DNA of 64,000 nucleotides from CAVPDG01 sp963702535 (GCA_963702535.1 CAVPDG010000010.1:124001-188000), one strand, 5' to 3'. Positions 1-11,251 are shown, counted from the stretch's first letter. Notes: generated by a model from the sequence alone, not told the origin. Numbers and translations are program-made.

Positions 1-134
1 TCCTTGAGCCGGAGCGCGCTCGCCGCTACCTGGAGACCTATTTCGCCCGCGGCGCCAATATCAGCCTCTTCTGGGGCAGTGTGGACGATTTCGTCACCGA
101 GCTTGAATCTCGCTGGCAGACTCACCCGGCATAA
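1..134 (+). CDS. C-terminal fragment of an unidentified protein (possibly SIR2-like)
   Basis: The window opens inside an open frame read from base 3 to a TAA at 132-134, giving the last 43 residues of a protein. The tail is amphipathic and ends with a short motif FWGSVDDFVTELESRW. Endings of this kind (WGS..DF...L) occur in SIR2-type NAD-binding domains attached to STAND systems, so a SIR2-like effector is possible, but 43 residues are too few to assign it. It lies only 9 bp upstream of the first STAND ATPase on the same strand, so it is probably the first visible gene of that operon. Confidence 0.4.
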   Translation, partial: LEPERARRYLETYFARGANISLFWGSVDDFVTELESRWQTHPA

Positions 135-143
135 GATGCTCCA

Positions 144-3100
144 ATGACCCTCGTCAACCCACGCCCCAATCCATACGTTGGTCCGCGCGCTTTCGAAACC
201 GGCGAGACCATCTACGGTCGCGATCACGAGCTGCGTGATCTGCTCGACCTGCTCATCGCCGAGCGCATCGTTCTGCTCTACTCCCCTTCCGGCGCAGGTA
301 AATCCTCCCTCATCCATGCCGGGCTCGTCCCGCGCCTGCGCGAAGTCGGCTTCCAGGTGCTGCCGGTTATTCGGGTCAGCCAGGAGCCGCCGCAAGGCTC
401 GCTGCCCAACCGCTACCTTTTCAGCACGCTGCTCTCCCTCGAGGAGGGACAGCCTCCCGAGCTCCGTACGGACGCCAGCCGCCTCCCCTCCCTGGGCTTG
501 CTCGATTACCTCGACCAGCGTCCGCTCTCCCAACAGCCCGGCCAGGGCTCCAGTGAGCCAGCTTCCCAGGTGCTCATCTTCGACCAGTTCGAGGAAATCC
601 TCACCCTGGATCCTACCGACCAGGCGGGTAAGGCAGCCTTCTTCACGCAGCTCGGCGCTGCCCTGCGCGACCGCAACCGCTGGGCGCTCATCGCCCTGCG
701 CGAAGATTACGTCGCCGCACTGGATCCTTACCTGCGCCACATCCCCACCCGCCTCAGCAACCGTTTCCGCCTCGATTTACTCGGCGTCAGCTCTGCCCGC
801 CAGGCAATCCAGCAGCCAGTCAAGCACAGCGGCGTCGATTTTTCCCAGCCCGCCGTGGACAAGCTGATCAACGATTTGCGCCAGATCCAGGTGCAATTGC
901 CGGACGGCAGCATGGAGACCCGCCTGGGTCCCCATGTCGAGCCCGTCCAGCTCCAGGTGGTATGCTTTCACCTCTGGCAACAGCTTTCCCCTGATAAGAT
1001 GCAAATCACAGAAGACGAACTTTCTTCCATTGGCAGCGTCGACCAATCCCTGGCCACCTATTACGCTACCCAAGTGGCTTCCATAGCCGCCAGAGCCAAC
1101 GTCAAAGAACGCTTCATCCGCAACTGGTTCGAGCACGAGCTGATCACAGAGAGCGGCATCCGCGGCCAGGTGCTTATGGAAACCGAGGCGAGCAAAGGTC
1201 TAGCGAATGCCGCCATCCGCATGCTGGTGGATGCGCACCTCGTCCGCGCCGAGAAACGCCTGGGCGCCACCTGGTTTGAGCTGGCGCATGACCGCCTCAT
1301 ACAGCCCGCTCGCTCCAACAACGCCGTCTGGTTCCAGCAGAACTTGAGCCTGCTCCAGCGCCAGGCAAGCCTCTGGGCGCAGCAAAATCGCTCCGAAACC
1401 CTGTACCTGCGCGATGAGCCATTAGCCGAAGCCGAAAAATGGGCTTCCGCGCATCCGGACGAGATCAGCCAGGTCGACCGCGAGTTCCTGGACGCATCCC
1501 TGGAGCTGCGGGCGCGGGAAGAAGCCGCTCGAGCCGCCGTCGAGCGCGAGCGCCAGCTCAAGCTGGAAGCGGCTCAACAAGCTGGCTGAAGCCGAAAGGC
1601 TGCGCGCCGAAGAACAAGCCCAGGCAGCCTCTCGCCTGCGCCGCCGCGCCTTCATCCTGGCTGGCGTCCTCATCATTGCCGTCCTCATGGCATTCCTGGC
1701 GGTCATCAACCAGCAGGCTGCCCGCAGCAATGCCCGCCGCGCCGATGAGCAACGCAGCACAGCGCAAGCAGCCGGCAATCTGGCGATAGCCAACGCTGCT
1801 ACGGCGCAGGCTGCCAGCACGCTGGCTTATGACAACGCCCAACAAGCCGAAGCAAACGCCGCAGCCGCCCGGGCTGCCAGTACCGCCGCGGTTGCCCAAC
1901 AGATCACCGCCGAGTACAATGCCCAGGTCGCTAAAGCCCAGGAGCAGATCGCCCGCCAGCAGGCAAACCTCGCCCGCTCGCGTGAATTGGCTTCTGTCGC
2001 CCTCTCGTCTCTCAAGCAGAATACCGCTCTGACCCTGCTCTTGAGTAAAGAAGCCCTCAATATCTCCGATACCGGTCAGGCGCTGGATGCCCTGCTGCGC
2101 GGCTTGCAGCGCAACCTGAGCCTTAAAGCCGAGAAATCGGGGCAGATCATCCCCAAGCAAGAGATCAGCATCTACTCCCTGGCAGCCAGCCCCGACGGGC
2201 GCCGCCTGGCGTGGGGTGGCACCGATGGCTTGTTCAAAGTCTGGGATTTGGAGAAGCAAGACTACGCCTGGCGGAACATCACCACCACCGGAGCGAACGT
2301 CACTGCCATGAGCTACAGCCCGGATGGCAAGATCATCGTCACCGGTGATTCCTCCGGCGCACTGGACTTCTGGGATAGCCAGACCGGTCAGAAGGTCAGG
2401 AGCCTGCAGTCCAACGTTTCTTCGATCTCCGACCTGGCATACAGCCCGGATGGCGCTACCCTGGCTTACTCCGGCGCCGCCCAGGGCACCGAGCCCAATA
2501 TCTACACCCGCAACCTTGCCACAGGCGGCTTGCAGGAGTTCCGCATCCGGCAAGGCGAGGTCGCCGAGGCATCCGCCATCGCCTGGTCGCCGGATGGCAA
2601 GCTGCTTGCCAGCGGCGGTCCGGACCGCGTCGTCCACATTTGGGATACTTCCACCGGTCTCGAAATCGAAACACTGAAGAACGTGGTCATTGATAACGCC
2701 TTCACCCAGGTTTATGAAGGACCGATCACCAGCCTGGCTTTTTCGCCCAACGGCAAATGGCTGGTCTCCGGCAGTGAGGACAACGAGGGCGGCGTCAAGG
2801 ACAAAACGCTCTTGATGTGGGATACCTCCGCCTGGACCCAGCAGCCGCCGACCGTCTTTCAGGGCATGAACGAGGATGTGTCTGTTCTGGCGTTTGCCCC
2901 GGATGGTCAGACCCTGGTCACCGGGTATGACAACGGCGACGTCGCCGTCTGGAATTTCAACCGCCAGGAGATCAACCAGATGATCTCCGGTCACTCGCAG
3001 GTGGTTACTGCCCTGGGGTTTAGCCCCTTCGAAGAGGCGCTGTTGCTCTCCACGGGCAGCCTCGACCAGACGATCCTGCTCAATAACCTGTTCGCCCCCC

Positions 3101-4128
3101 AATCTCTGAACACCCAGTTGGCTGAAGGTCTGGGCAGCCCTACCCGGCTCTCGATGAATCCAGATAACAAGCTGGTTGCAGGCGGAGATACTGCGGGCGC
3201 GCTATCCCTCTGGGAAATAGACCCATCCTCCGGAGAAAAGACCCAGATCAATTCCGGTGAAACGCTGCCAAACGCCGGCTTTGCCTTGAGCCCGGATGGG
3301 AAACACCTTGCCGCAATTCAAGCCGATGGGCAGATCCACGTCAGCGAGATTGGCGGCGCGGAAATCCAGAAGATGCCCATCCCCGAGAGCGCGGTCGATA
3401 TCGTCGATGCCGCCGGCAGCAGCTCCTCCACCCAGGAGCCAGCCGTCATCGATAGCCTGGCATTCAGCGCCGATGGAACCATCCTGGCGGGTAGCGCCTG
3501 TACGAACAGCCGCCAGGTCACCGACCCGCAGACCGCGCAGGTCACACAGAGCTGCCTGCAGAACGCCATCTTCCTGTGGGACGTCGCTACCGGCGCCCTC
3601 AGCCGCCAGATCCCCGTCAACCAGGCTAGCGCCATTTTGAGCATGGCATTCAGCCCTCAGGATCCCAACTCGCTCGCCGTGGGTTACGGCAACGGCGCCA
3701 TCCAGTTCTGGGATATAGCACAAACCCAGCCGGTCGGTCTGCCGCTGGTAGGCATGGGCGCACCCGTCACCAGCCTGGCATTTCACCAGGATGGCGATAT
3801 CCTCGCCTCCGGCAGCGAGAACAACCTCATCGCCCTGTGGAATCTCAGCCCGCCCCAGATCATCGGCGATCCCATCGCTGGCGCGGATGCCGCCGTCACC
3901 GGACTGGCGTTCAGCGCCGATAACAGCGCGCTCTTCTCTGCCAGCGATAAAGGCACACTCCTGCGTTGGAACCTGGTGGAATGGCAAGCCATCGCCTGCG
4001 AGCTGGCGGGTCGTAATCTGACCCAGATGGAGTGGAGGCAGTTCTTCCCGGATCAACCCTATCGTCCCACCTGTGAGCAGTTCCCGTTGGAGACGCCCGT
4101 CCCCGCCACGCCCACGCCTACTCCGTAA
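144..4128 (+). CDS. Membrane-anchored nSTAND NTPase with 13 WD40 repeats (paralogue A; frameshift near 1575)
   Basis: A large signal-transduction NTPase of the novel-STAND (nSTAND1) type, about 1,330 residues once one frame break is bridged. The N-terminus has the family signature NPYVGPRAF then YGRDHEL. Walker A is SPSGAGKS (residues 47-54) and the Walker B region LIFDQFEE is near residues 144-151. After the ATPase and its helical domain comes a charged coiled segment, one transmembrane helix (bases about 1648-1707), an Ala-rich coiled coil, and 13 WD40-like repeats (SPDG...WD) from about 2160 to 3990. The tail motif EWRQFFPDQPY ends the protein. The frame changes between about 1570 and 1590, where one extra base ends the first frame at a TGA at 1587-1589; the second frame continues the same protein. 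There is no good Shine-Dalgarno before ATG 144. STAND proteins usually sense a signal through the repeats and oligomerise; this one is probably the sensor of the locus. Confidence 0.85.
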
Positions 4129-4130
4129 AG

Positions 4131-4151
4131 GGCGGCGCTGTCCGCGCCGCC
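4131..4151 (+). other. GC-rich intergenic hairpin between the two STAND genes
   Basis: A perfect 8-bp stem, GGCGGCGC (4131-4138) with GCGCCGCC (4144-4151), separated by a 5-nt loop. It sits in the 38-bp gap between the paired STAND genes. There is no T-run after it, so it is not a classical terminator. It could tune mRNA stability or expression of the second gene. Confidence 0.4.
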
Positions 4152-4166
4152 TCATAGGGATTGCTT

Positions 4167-7100
4167 ATGCCGGAAAATAGCGCACGACCCAATCCATATG
4201 TCGGTCCCCGTTCCTTCCAGACTGGCGAGAAGCTTTACGGGCGAGACCATGAACTGCGCGATCTGCTCGACCTGCTGATCGCCGAGCGCATTGTCTTGCT
4301 TTACTCTCCTTCTGGCGCCGGAAAATCTTCTCTCCTCCAGGCAGGGTTGATCCCGCAAATGCAGGCTGAGGGGTTCCACGTCCTGCCGGTGATCCGCGTC
4401 AACCAGGAAGCGCCTGCCGTCGGTTGCCTCCCCCAAAAAAGAGGCTCCCTCCACGAGCCCGATCAATCGTTACCTCTTCAGCACCCTGCTCTCCCTGGAA
4501 GAAGCCTATCCAGAGGACCAGCAGTTGCCGGAGGAGCAGCTCGCCGGGCTTGACCTGGCAGGCTACCTGCAGACGCGCGCCAGCCAGGGGGATGGCAAAG
4601 ACGAGGCTGAGCCGCTTTCCGAGCTGCTGATCTTCGACCAGTTCGAGGAGATCCTCACCCTCGACCCCACCGACCAGGACGGCAAAGCCGATTTCTTCGC
4701 CCAGGTTGGCGCCGTTCTGCGCGATCGCAACCGCTGGGCAATCTTCTCCCTGCGAGAAGACTATGTCGGCGCTCTCGACCCGTACCTCCGTCCCATCCCT
4801 ACCCGCCTCAGTAACCGTTTTCGCCTCGACCTGCTCGGCGTCGAAGCTGCCCAGCAGGCTATCCGCCAGCCCGCCCGCGATAGCGGCGTTGACTATGCCT
4901 CCACAGCCGTCACCAAGCTGGTCAACGACTTGCGCCAGGTCCAGGTCCAGCGCGCCGATGGCGTCCTGGAAGACCAGCTCGGTCCGTACGTCGAGCCGGT
5001 GCAGCTTCAGGTGGTCTGCTTCCGTCTCTGGCAGCACATCTCCCCCGACAAGAAGCAGATCACCGATGACGACCTGGCTTCCATGGGAGACGTGAGCCAG
5101 TCTTTGCGCGAATATTACAGCGAAAGCGTGGCTGGCGTCGCCAGTGAAAGCGGGGTGAGCGAGCGTCTCATCCGTGACTGGTTCGAACACCACCTCATCA
5201 CCGAGCAAGGCATCCGCGGCCAGGTGCTTATGGCGCCGGAGAAAAGCGAGGGGCTGGATAACGCCGCCATCCGCCTGCTGGAGAATGCCCACCTGGTGCG
5301 GGCTGAGAAGCGGCGCGGCGCAACCTGGTTCGAGCTGTCTCACGACCGCCTCATCCGCCCCGTGCGCAGCAGCAACGACGCCTGGTACCAGGCAAATCTC
5401 AGCCTGCTACAGCGCCAGGCAGCCCTATGGGAGAAGAACGACCACCCCGAGCACCTGCTGCTGCGCGAGTCAGCCCTGGAGCAGGCGCAAGCCTGGGCTG
5501 CCGCTCATACCGACGAGCTCAGCCCGGTGGATCAGGAATTCCTCAGCGCCTGCCAGGAATCCCACCAGCGCGAGCAGGAGAAGCGCGCCTTGCAGGAGCA
5601 GGCTGTCAAGATCGAAGAACAGGCGCGCTCAGCGCGCAAGCTGCGCCAGCGCCTGGTCTTCGCCACCCTTGCCCTGGTAGCCGCCGTGATCTTTGCCGCC
5701 TCTGCCTTCTACACCGGCTACCTGAATCGCCTGGAGCGCGACCGTAACGCCCAATTGGCAGTTACTGCCCAGTCTGCCGAAGCGCTGGCGGTTGCCAACG
5801 CCGGCACTGCCCAGGCTAACGCCGCCGCTGCCGACGCCGCCAAAGCAACCGCCATCAGCGACCGGGCAGCTGCCGTCAAGGCGCAGTTCGACGCTCAAAA
5901 CTCCGCCCGCGAAGCGGATGTGCAGCGCTCTGCTGCTGAAGGTGCGCGCGCCACCGCCCAGGCAAACTATGCAGAAGCCCAGCGCCAGGCAAGCCTGGCC
6001 ACATCCCGCCAGCTCGCCGCCCTCGCCCAGGGTTACCAAAGTTCCCAGCCCGAGCTCGCCTCCCTGCTGGGCATCGAGGCATACCTCACCGCCCAAACGC
6101 GTGAAGCCCGCAGCGTCCTGCTCGAGCGCCTGCAGAACGCCATCAGCCTGATCGCGGCCGAGGTCAAGCCGTCCATCCCCTCCGAGCAGAACGATATCCG
6201 CAAAGTCGTATACAGCCCAGACGGCGAGCACATGGCTTGGAGCACTTTTGACGGTTGGGTGGTTCTTTGGAATATTCTGGAGTTCAAAGAAGAGTTCCGC
6301 ATCCAGCACCAGAACAATGTCAATGCCCTGGCTTTCAGCCCGGATGGCAAGATCCTCGCCTCCGGCAGCGATGATGCTGCCATTTACCTCACCGATATCA
6401 CTACCCGCAAGACCGAGAAACTGGAGGGCGTGGTCAACACCGTCCAGTCCCTCGGCTTTAACCCGCAAGGCGACCGCCTGGCAGCCGCGGTGGGCACCCA
6501 GGTCACCATCTGGGACCTGGCGACCAAACAGGTTGTCCGCAACCTGCCCAGGGAATTCTTCCTCATCCAGAGCGTCTCCTGGTCGCCCGATGGCAAGATG
6601 CTGGCTACCGGGCGCAGGATCCTCACCGTCTGGAACACCGAGGACTGGTCGATTATGCGCCGCCTGAGCGGTCATCGTGAGGGCGTGCTCGACCTTGCCT
6701 GGGCGCCGGACAGCAGGCTGCTGGCTTCCTCCAGCGCCGATAACACCATCATCCTCTGGGATCTCGCCACCGGTCAGCCGAAAATCCCGCCCCTCAAGCT
6801 GCACGGCGACCGTCCGATCAATAGCGTCGCCATCAGCCCAGATGGCAAAGTGCTCGCCTCCGGCGGCGATGACCGCGCCATCATGCTCTTCGACCTGGAA
6901 AAACTGAAGCCCATCACGCGGCATTGAAGACGGATTCCTCAACGGGGTCACCAGCGTCGCCTTCAAGCCGGGTCAGGGGAATTACCAGTTAGCCGCCGGT
7001 AGCTACGACAACTCCATTACCCTCTTCGATATCAACATCGTCCAGCCGTTGAGCGAGGAGGTAACCACCGGCAAGGGGGAAGTCATCAGCCTGGTGAGCT

Positions 7101-8011
7101 TGCCGGATGGCGCCTTGCTCCTGGCGGGCAGGACGCAGAACGGGCTGGCAATCTGGCGCATCCAGGGAGATCAGGAAGCTAAAACCGCCCTGGCGTACAT
7201 CCCCACTGCCGCCGCCTTCAGCCCCGATGGCAGCCTGCTTGCACTGGGTGAAAAAGATGGCGACGTGCGCTTGCTGGATGCTGCCAGCGGTCAAGAGCTG
7301 CGCTCCTTCGCCAATTCGAAGAACCCCATCTTGAGCCTGGCTTTCAGCCCGGAGGGCAGTCAGCTCGCCTCGAGCCAGTGCCTGGAATTGGCTGGCGGCG
7401 ATGATACCCTCAGCCGGCTCACCTGCATCCGTAACGAAATTTTGCTCTGGGATGTAGCCAGCGGCGCGCTCCAAGCCAGCCTGGATGTCGACGAGAGCGC
7501 TGCGTATGTTCAAACCAGGCTCACCGGTCATCGCGGCGCCGTACGCGCCCTGGCTTTCGACCCTACCGGCAACATTTTAGCCACCGGCAGTGACGATCTC
7601 ACCATCCAGCTCTGGGACCTCGCCTCAGGGCAGCCGGTTGGCATTCCCCTCTCCGGTAGCCCAGCTCCGATCGCCAGCCTGGCATTTTCCCCGGATGGCG
7701 CATCGCTCGCCTCCGGCGCCACCGACCGCAGCCTCACCCTCTGGGATCTCTCCTCTTACCAGCCGGTCGGCAAACCCCTGGCTGGCTCGCCGGGCGTCAT
7801 CCTCAGCCTGGGCTATGATCCCCGGAACGGCAAGAGCCTGCTCTCCGGCGATTTCAGCGGCAGCGTCCTGCAGTGGGATGTTGACCCCGCTTCCTGGATG
7901 GCGCGCAACTGTCGCCTGGCGGAGCGCAACCTGAGCCAGGCAGAGTGGCGCCAGCTCGTCCCCGACCAGCCCTACCACCTCACCTGCGACCAGTTCCCCG
8001 AGGGAGACTAG
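4167..8011 (+). CDS. Membrane-anchored nSTAND NTPase with 13 WD40 repeats (paralogue B; two frameshifts)
   Basis: A close paralogue of the upstream STAND protein, about 1,280 residues. ATG 4167 is chosen because AGGGA lies 6 bp upstream; a TTG at 4161 directly abuts that site. It has the same NPYVGPRSF entry motif, Walker A SPSGAGKS, Walker B LIFDQFEE (about 4630-4655), the winged/helical part, one transmembrane helix (about 5650-5725), an Ala-rich coiled coil, and 13 WD40-like repeats to about 7890. The final tail NLSQAEWRQLVPDQPY matches paralogue A. The frame breaks twice: near 4430 at a CCCCCAAAAAA homopolymer pair, and between 6905 and 6920. Both breaks shift by +1, and homology resumes exactly on the other side. 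The N-terminal 80 residues are nearly identical to paralogue A, while the WD repeats have diverged more, as expected if the propellers recognise different ligands. Confidence 0.85.
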
Positions 8012-8014
8012 TTC

Positions 8015-9957
8015 ATGGAATCCAACCCTGCGCTGACGCCGGATGAGACCTGGGTCTTCAACGGCTTGGACGCCTCCACCGGCGGCTATCTCCTCCCGGA
8101 GATGACCCCTCGCCAGGTATCCGCCCTGGCGCAGGGGCAGTCGCTCGACCGCTCTGCCATCGACGAGCTGAAACAGCGCAAGTTCGACATCCAGAATCCG
8201 CACGCCGGCGTCGAAGCTGACGCCCGCGACCTGAGCGCCACTGGCTGGGGCGCCATCTTCGCCTACGACGCCGACCCTGCCCTCCAGGAAGCCCTGTCTC
8301 CGCTGCTCTCCCTGCGCAAGGAACAAGCCGGTTCGCGCTTCAAGATCTTTGCCGGCGCCGATGGCTATCGCCCCGGCGAGAGCAAGAACGAATTTCCTGG
8401 AAAGACACGGCATGGGACCCGGACCCGCCAATCCTGATAAGGTGCCCTACTACCTGCTCATCATCAGCGACCCTGTCGCCATCCCCTACCGCTTCCAGTA
8501 CCAGCTGGATGTCCAGTATGCCGTCGGACGCATCCACTTCGACCAGATCGATGACTACGCCCGCTACGCCCAGAGTGTCTGCCAGGCAGAGAGCGGCTTT
8601 CGCCTGCCGCCGCGCGCAGCCTTCTTCGGCGTCGGCAACAGCGATGATCGCGCCACGAGCATGAGCTCTGAGTTCCTGGTCAAACCCCTGGCGGAGAAGA
8701 TCGCCGCCAGGCAGGCGCAGTGGCTCACCCAGTCGAAGAGCGAGCAGGTACCCAGTTGGCAGGTGGAGACTCTCTTGAAAGACGATGCCACCAAAGCCCG
8801 ACTGGCTCTCCCTTCTCAGCGGCAACGGAGCGCCCGCCCTGCTCTTCTCAGCCAGCCACGGGCTCGGCTTCCCCAACGGCGATCCCCTCCAGATCCCATT
8901 TCAGGGCGCCCTCATCTGCCAGGATTGGCCCGGTCCGCAGCTTTGGCGCGAGCCGATCCCGCGCGATTTCTACTTCGCCGGCGAAGATCTCTCGCAAGAT
9001 TTCAACCTCTTGGGCAGCATCGCCTTCTTCTTCGCCTGCTACGGCGCCGGCACACCCCAGCTCGACGAGTTCGCCCCGCAGATCTGGCGCGACCAGCCCG
9101 AGCGGACGAATATCGCCCCCCACGACTTCGTCGCCAGCCTGCCCTCGCGCATGTTAAGCCTGCCGAAGGGCGGCGCTCTGGCGGTCGTCGGTCACGTGGA
9201 ACGCGCCTGGGGCGTCTCTTTCTACTGGGGCAGCGCCGGCTCACAGACCCAGGTCTTCGAAGACTGTTTCGAGCGCCTGATGAAGGGCAACTACCCCATC
9301 GGCTACGCCCTGGAGGTCTTCAACAACCGCTACGCCGAGCTCTCCTCCGACCTGAGCGCTGAGCTGGTCGAGATCAAGCAATTCTTTAAAAAGCCGGATG
9401 ATCGCAAGCTTGCCCAGATGTGGACCGCCAATAACGACGCCCGCAACTACGTCATCATCGGCGACCCGGCGGTGCGCCTTGCCGTCGGAGAGCCTTCCGC
9501 CTCGCGCCCCGAGCTGAGCCCGGTCGTTATTACATCACCCGCTTCGCCGCCCGCGGCGTCTCCTGCACCGGCTGCGCCGCGGGACAGCCTGGCGCAGGCG
9601 CCGTCCGGCGCGCAAGATAGCCTGCAGAGCCGCATTCACAGGTTGCTGGATGTCCTTGAGAAATCGCTGCAGGCAGTTGAGCCGCTCGAAATTTCCACCT
9701 ACCTCAGCCAGGACATGGATGGCGTGCGCTATTCTGCCCAATCCGTCAGCGGGGCGCGCCTGGTCCTGCTCACCCGGCTCCAGCCCGGCGGCGAGGCGCA
9801 GCTCGTCATCCCCGAGGACGCCAGCGCCATCGACCCCGCCCTATGGAATTACCACATGGAGATGGTGCGCCAGGCGCAAGCCGCTCGCCTCGAGCAGCTC
9901 AAAGCCCTTGCCTCCGCCGCCTCCGACCTGGCAGCTCTGCTCAAGCCACCCGCCTGA
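8015..9957 (+). CDS. Caspase/CHAT-like cysteine protease candidate (two frameshifts)
   Basis: About 645 residues after bridging two frame breaks, near 8393 (an extra T in ATTTCC) and near 8805. The start ATG 8015 lies 4 bp after the STAND stop, with GGGAG 8 bp upstream. The central domain has a hydrophobic strand ending in His (LLFSASHGLGF, His codon 8857-8859) and later another ending in Cys (FFFACYGAG, Cys codon 9037-9039). This strand-His then strand-Cys order fits the caspase/gingipain/CHAT clan. A Pro/Ala-rich linker (about 9535-9600) leads to a C-terminal helical region of about 110 residues that I do not recognise. Tight linkage to two STAND ATPases suggests it is the effector they switch on. 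The specific family within clan CD is uncertain. Confidence 0.7.
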
Positions 9958-10035
9958 AACGCAAACCCCGCTAACCTCTCAGTCACGAAGGCGATTTCCT
10001 GCTAAAATAACACGAGTTCGGGAAAGGATTCCTTC

Positions 10036-11187
10036 ATGCAGGATGGACGCCCAATCCGGGTTGTGATCGTCGATGCGCACCCGCCCGCCCGTGGCCGGCT
10101 GGGTGACCTGGTGCGCCTCCACCACCAGTTGCGTATGGTGGGCGAAGCTGAGAATTGCGAAGAAGCCCTCCAGCTCTGCCAGATGCTCGAGCCAGACGTG
10201 GCGCTGCTCTCTCTGCGCAGCCACGAGGTGGAGTGCATCGCCATGTTATCCTCCATCCGCCAGCGCTGGCCCTTCATGCGCGTCATTATCCTCGATCCGG
10301 ATCGCACCGGCGAGCGCCAGGCGCAGCTCATGCAGGCAGGCGCTTCCGGCTACCTGGGTGAAAGCGCATCGGCAGAAGAGCTGAGCTCTGCCATCTTGGG
10401 TGCATTGGGCATCCTCCCCGCCTCGTCAAAGCCGAAAGCCCCACCCGCGCCGGCGCCTCGCGCCGAGCTGGAATGGGCTGGGCGTGTCCAGGCTGGTATC
10501 CTGCCTGACAAGCCCCCCACCCTCTCGGGCTGGGATATTGCCGCCCGCCTCGAGCCGGCGCGTGAGACCTCCGGCGACTTTTACGACTTCATCCCCCTGC
10601 CGAACAACAAGCTCGGCATCGTCGTCGCCGACGTCACCGATAAGGGCTTGGGCGCTGCCGTCTTCATGGCGCTCGCTTCCAGCCTCATCCGCACCTACGC
10701 CGCCCGCTACCCCACCCTGCCTGCGCTCGCCTTCAGCTCGGTCAACGAGCGCATCCTCACCGACACGCGTGGCAGCATTTTTGTCACTGCCTTCTACCTT
10801 GTCCTCGAGCCGGAGATCGGTCGCCTGCGCTACGTCAATGCCGGGCATGGTCCCCCCATGCTGCTCAGCTCGCAGAAGGGCAAGCCCCTCGACCGCCTCG
10901 GGCGCACCGGCATCCCCCTCGGCGTTATGGAGTCCGCCGTTTGGGGGCAGAAGATCGCCCGCCTGGCGTCCGGCGACCTGCTCCTGCTCTACACCGACGG
11001 CGTCACCGAAGCCCAGGACCGCTACGGCGATTTCTTCGGCGAGCATCGCCTGATGGACACCCTGCGCTCACAGCATGGGCGCCCCGCCAGCGCCGTCCTG
11101 GAATCCATTATGAGCGCCCTCAACCGCTTCACCGGCGACGCCCCCCGCCAGGATGACCGCGCCCTGGTCGTTTTAGCACGCAAATGA
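10036..11187 (+). CDS. Pseudo-receiver fused to SpoIIE/RsbU-type PP2C phosphatase
   Basis: An intact 383-residue protein. Residues 7-125 have the NarL-type receiver fold, but the key positions are changed: the acidic pair is Asp13-Ala14, the phospho-acceptor Asp is Ser59, the Thr site is in ILDPD, and the Lys site reads GYLGES. It should therefore not be phosphorylated in the usual way. Residues from about 145 form a PP2C phosphatase of the SpoIIE/RsbU class, with metal motifs GDFYD, DVTDKGLGAA, NAGHGPP, LYTDGVTEA and a final DD, so catalysis should be retained. Substrates of this class are normally phosphorylated anti-anti-sigma (STAS) proteins; none is seen nearby. ATG 10036 has GGAAAGGA 7 bp upstream. 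A TAAAAT at 10003-10008 in the 78-bp gap could be a promoter, so it may be transcribed alone or with the upstream STAND/protease genes. Confidence 0.88.
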   Translation: MQDGRPIRVVIVDAHPPARGRLGDLVRLHHQLRMVGEAENCEEALQLCQMLEPDVALLSLRSHEVECIAMLSSIRQRWPFMRVIILDPDRTGERQAQLMQAGASGYLGESASAEELSSAILGALGILPASSKPKAPPAPAPRAELEWAGRVQAGILPDKPPTLSGWDIAARLEPARETSGDFYDFIPLPNNKLGIVVADVTDKGLGAAVFMALASSLIRTYAARYPTLPALAFSSVNERILTDTRGSIFVTAFYLVLEPEIGRLRYVNAGHGPPMLLSSQKGKPLDRLGRTGIPLGVMESAVWGQKIARLASGDLLLLYTDGVTEAQDRYGDFFGEHRLMDTLRSQHGRPASAVLESIMSALNRFTGDAPRQDDRALVVLARK

Positions 11188-11204
11188 CCTGATAACAGAA
11201 GCTG

Positions 11205-11251
11205 AAAAAAGAGTTGCAGGATGGGCTGAGCCCATCTTGCAACTCTTTTTT
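11205..11251. terminator. Bidirectional rho-independent terminator
   Basis: A long near-perfect inverted repeat: an A-run plus GAGTTGCAGGATGGGC pairs with GCCCATCTTGCAACTC plus a T-run across a TGA loop. It has T-runs on both strands and lies between the convergent phosphatase (+) and CrtI-like (-) genes, so it can stop both transcripts. Confidence 0.92.

Noticed and set aside
1..134. Firm SIR2 assignment of the truncated first gene
   Set aside because: Only 43 residues are visible and no catalytic motif is included; left as a possibility.
1558..3102. Long open frame on the minus strand opposite the first STAND gene
   Set aside because: It is antisense to the conserved WD40 repeats, has low-complexity Gly/Asp/Val composition and matches no fold; GC-rich codon pattern explains its length.
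10036..10410. Functional two-component receiver on the phosphatase
   Set aside because: Phospho-acceptor and all switch residues are replaced, in an intact frame.
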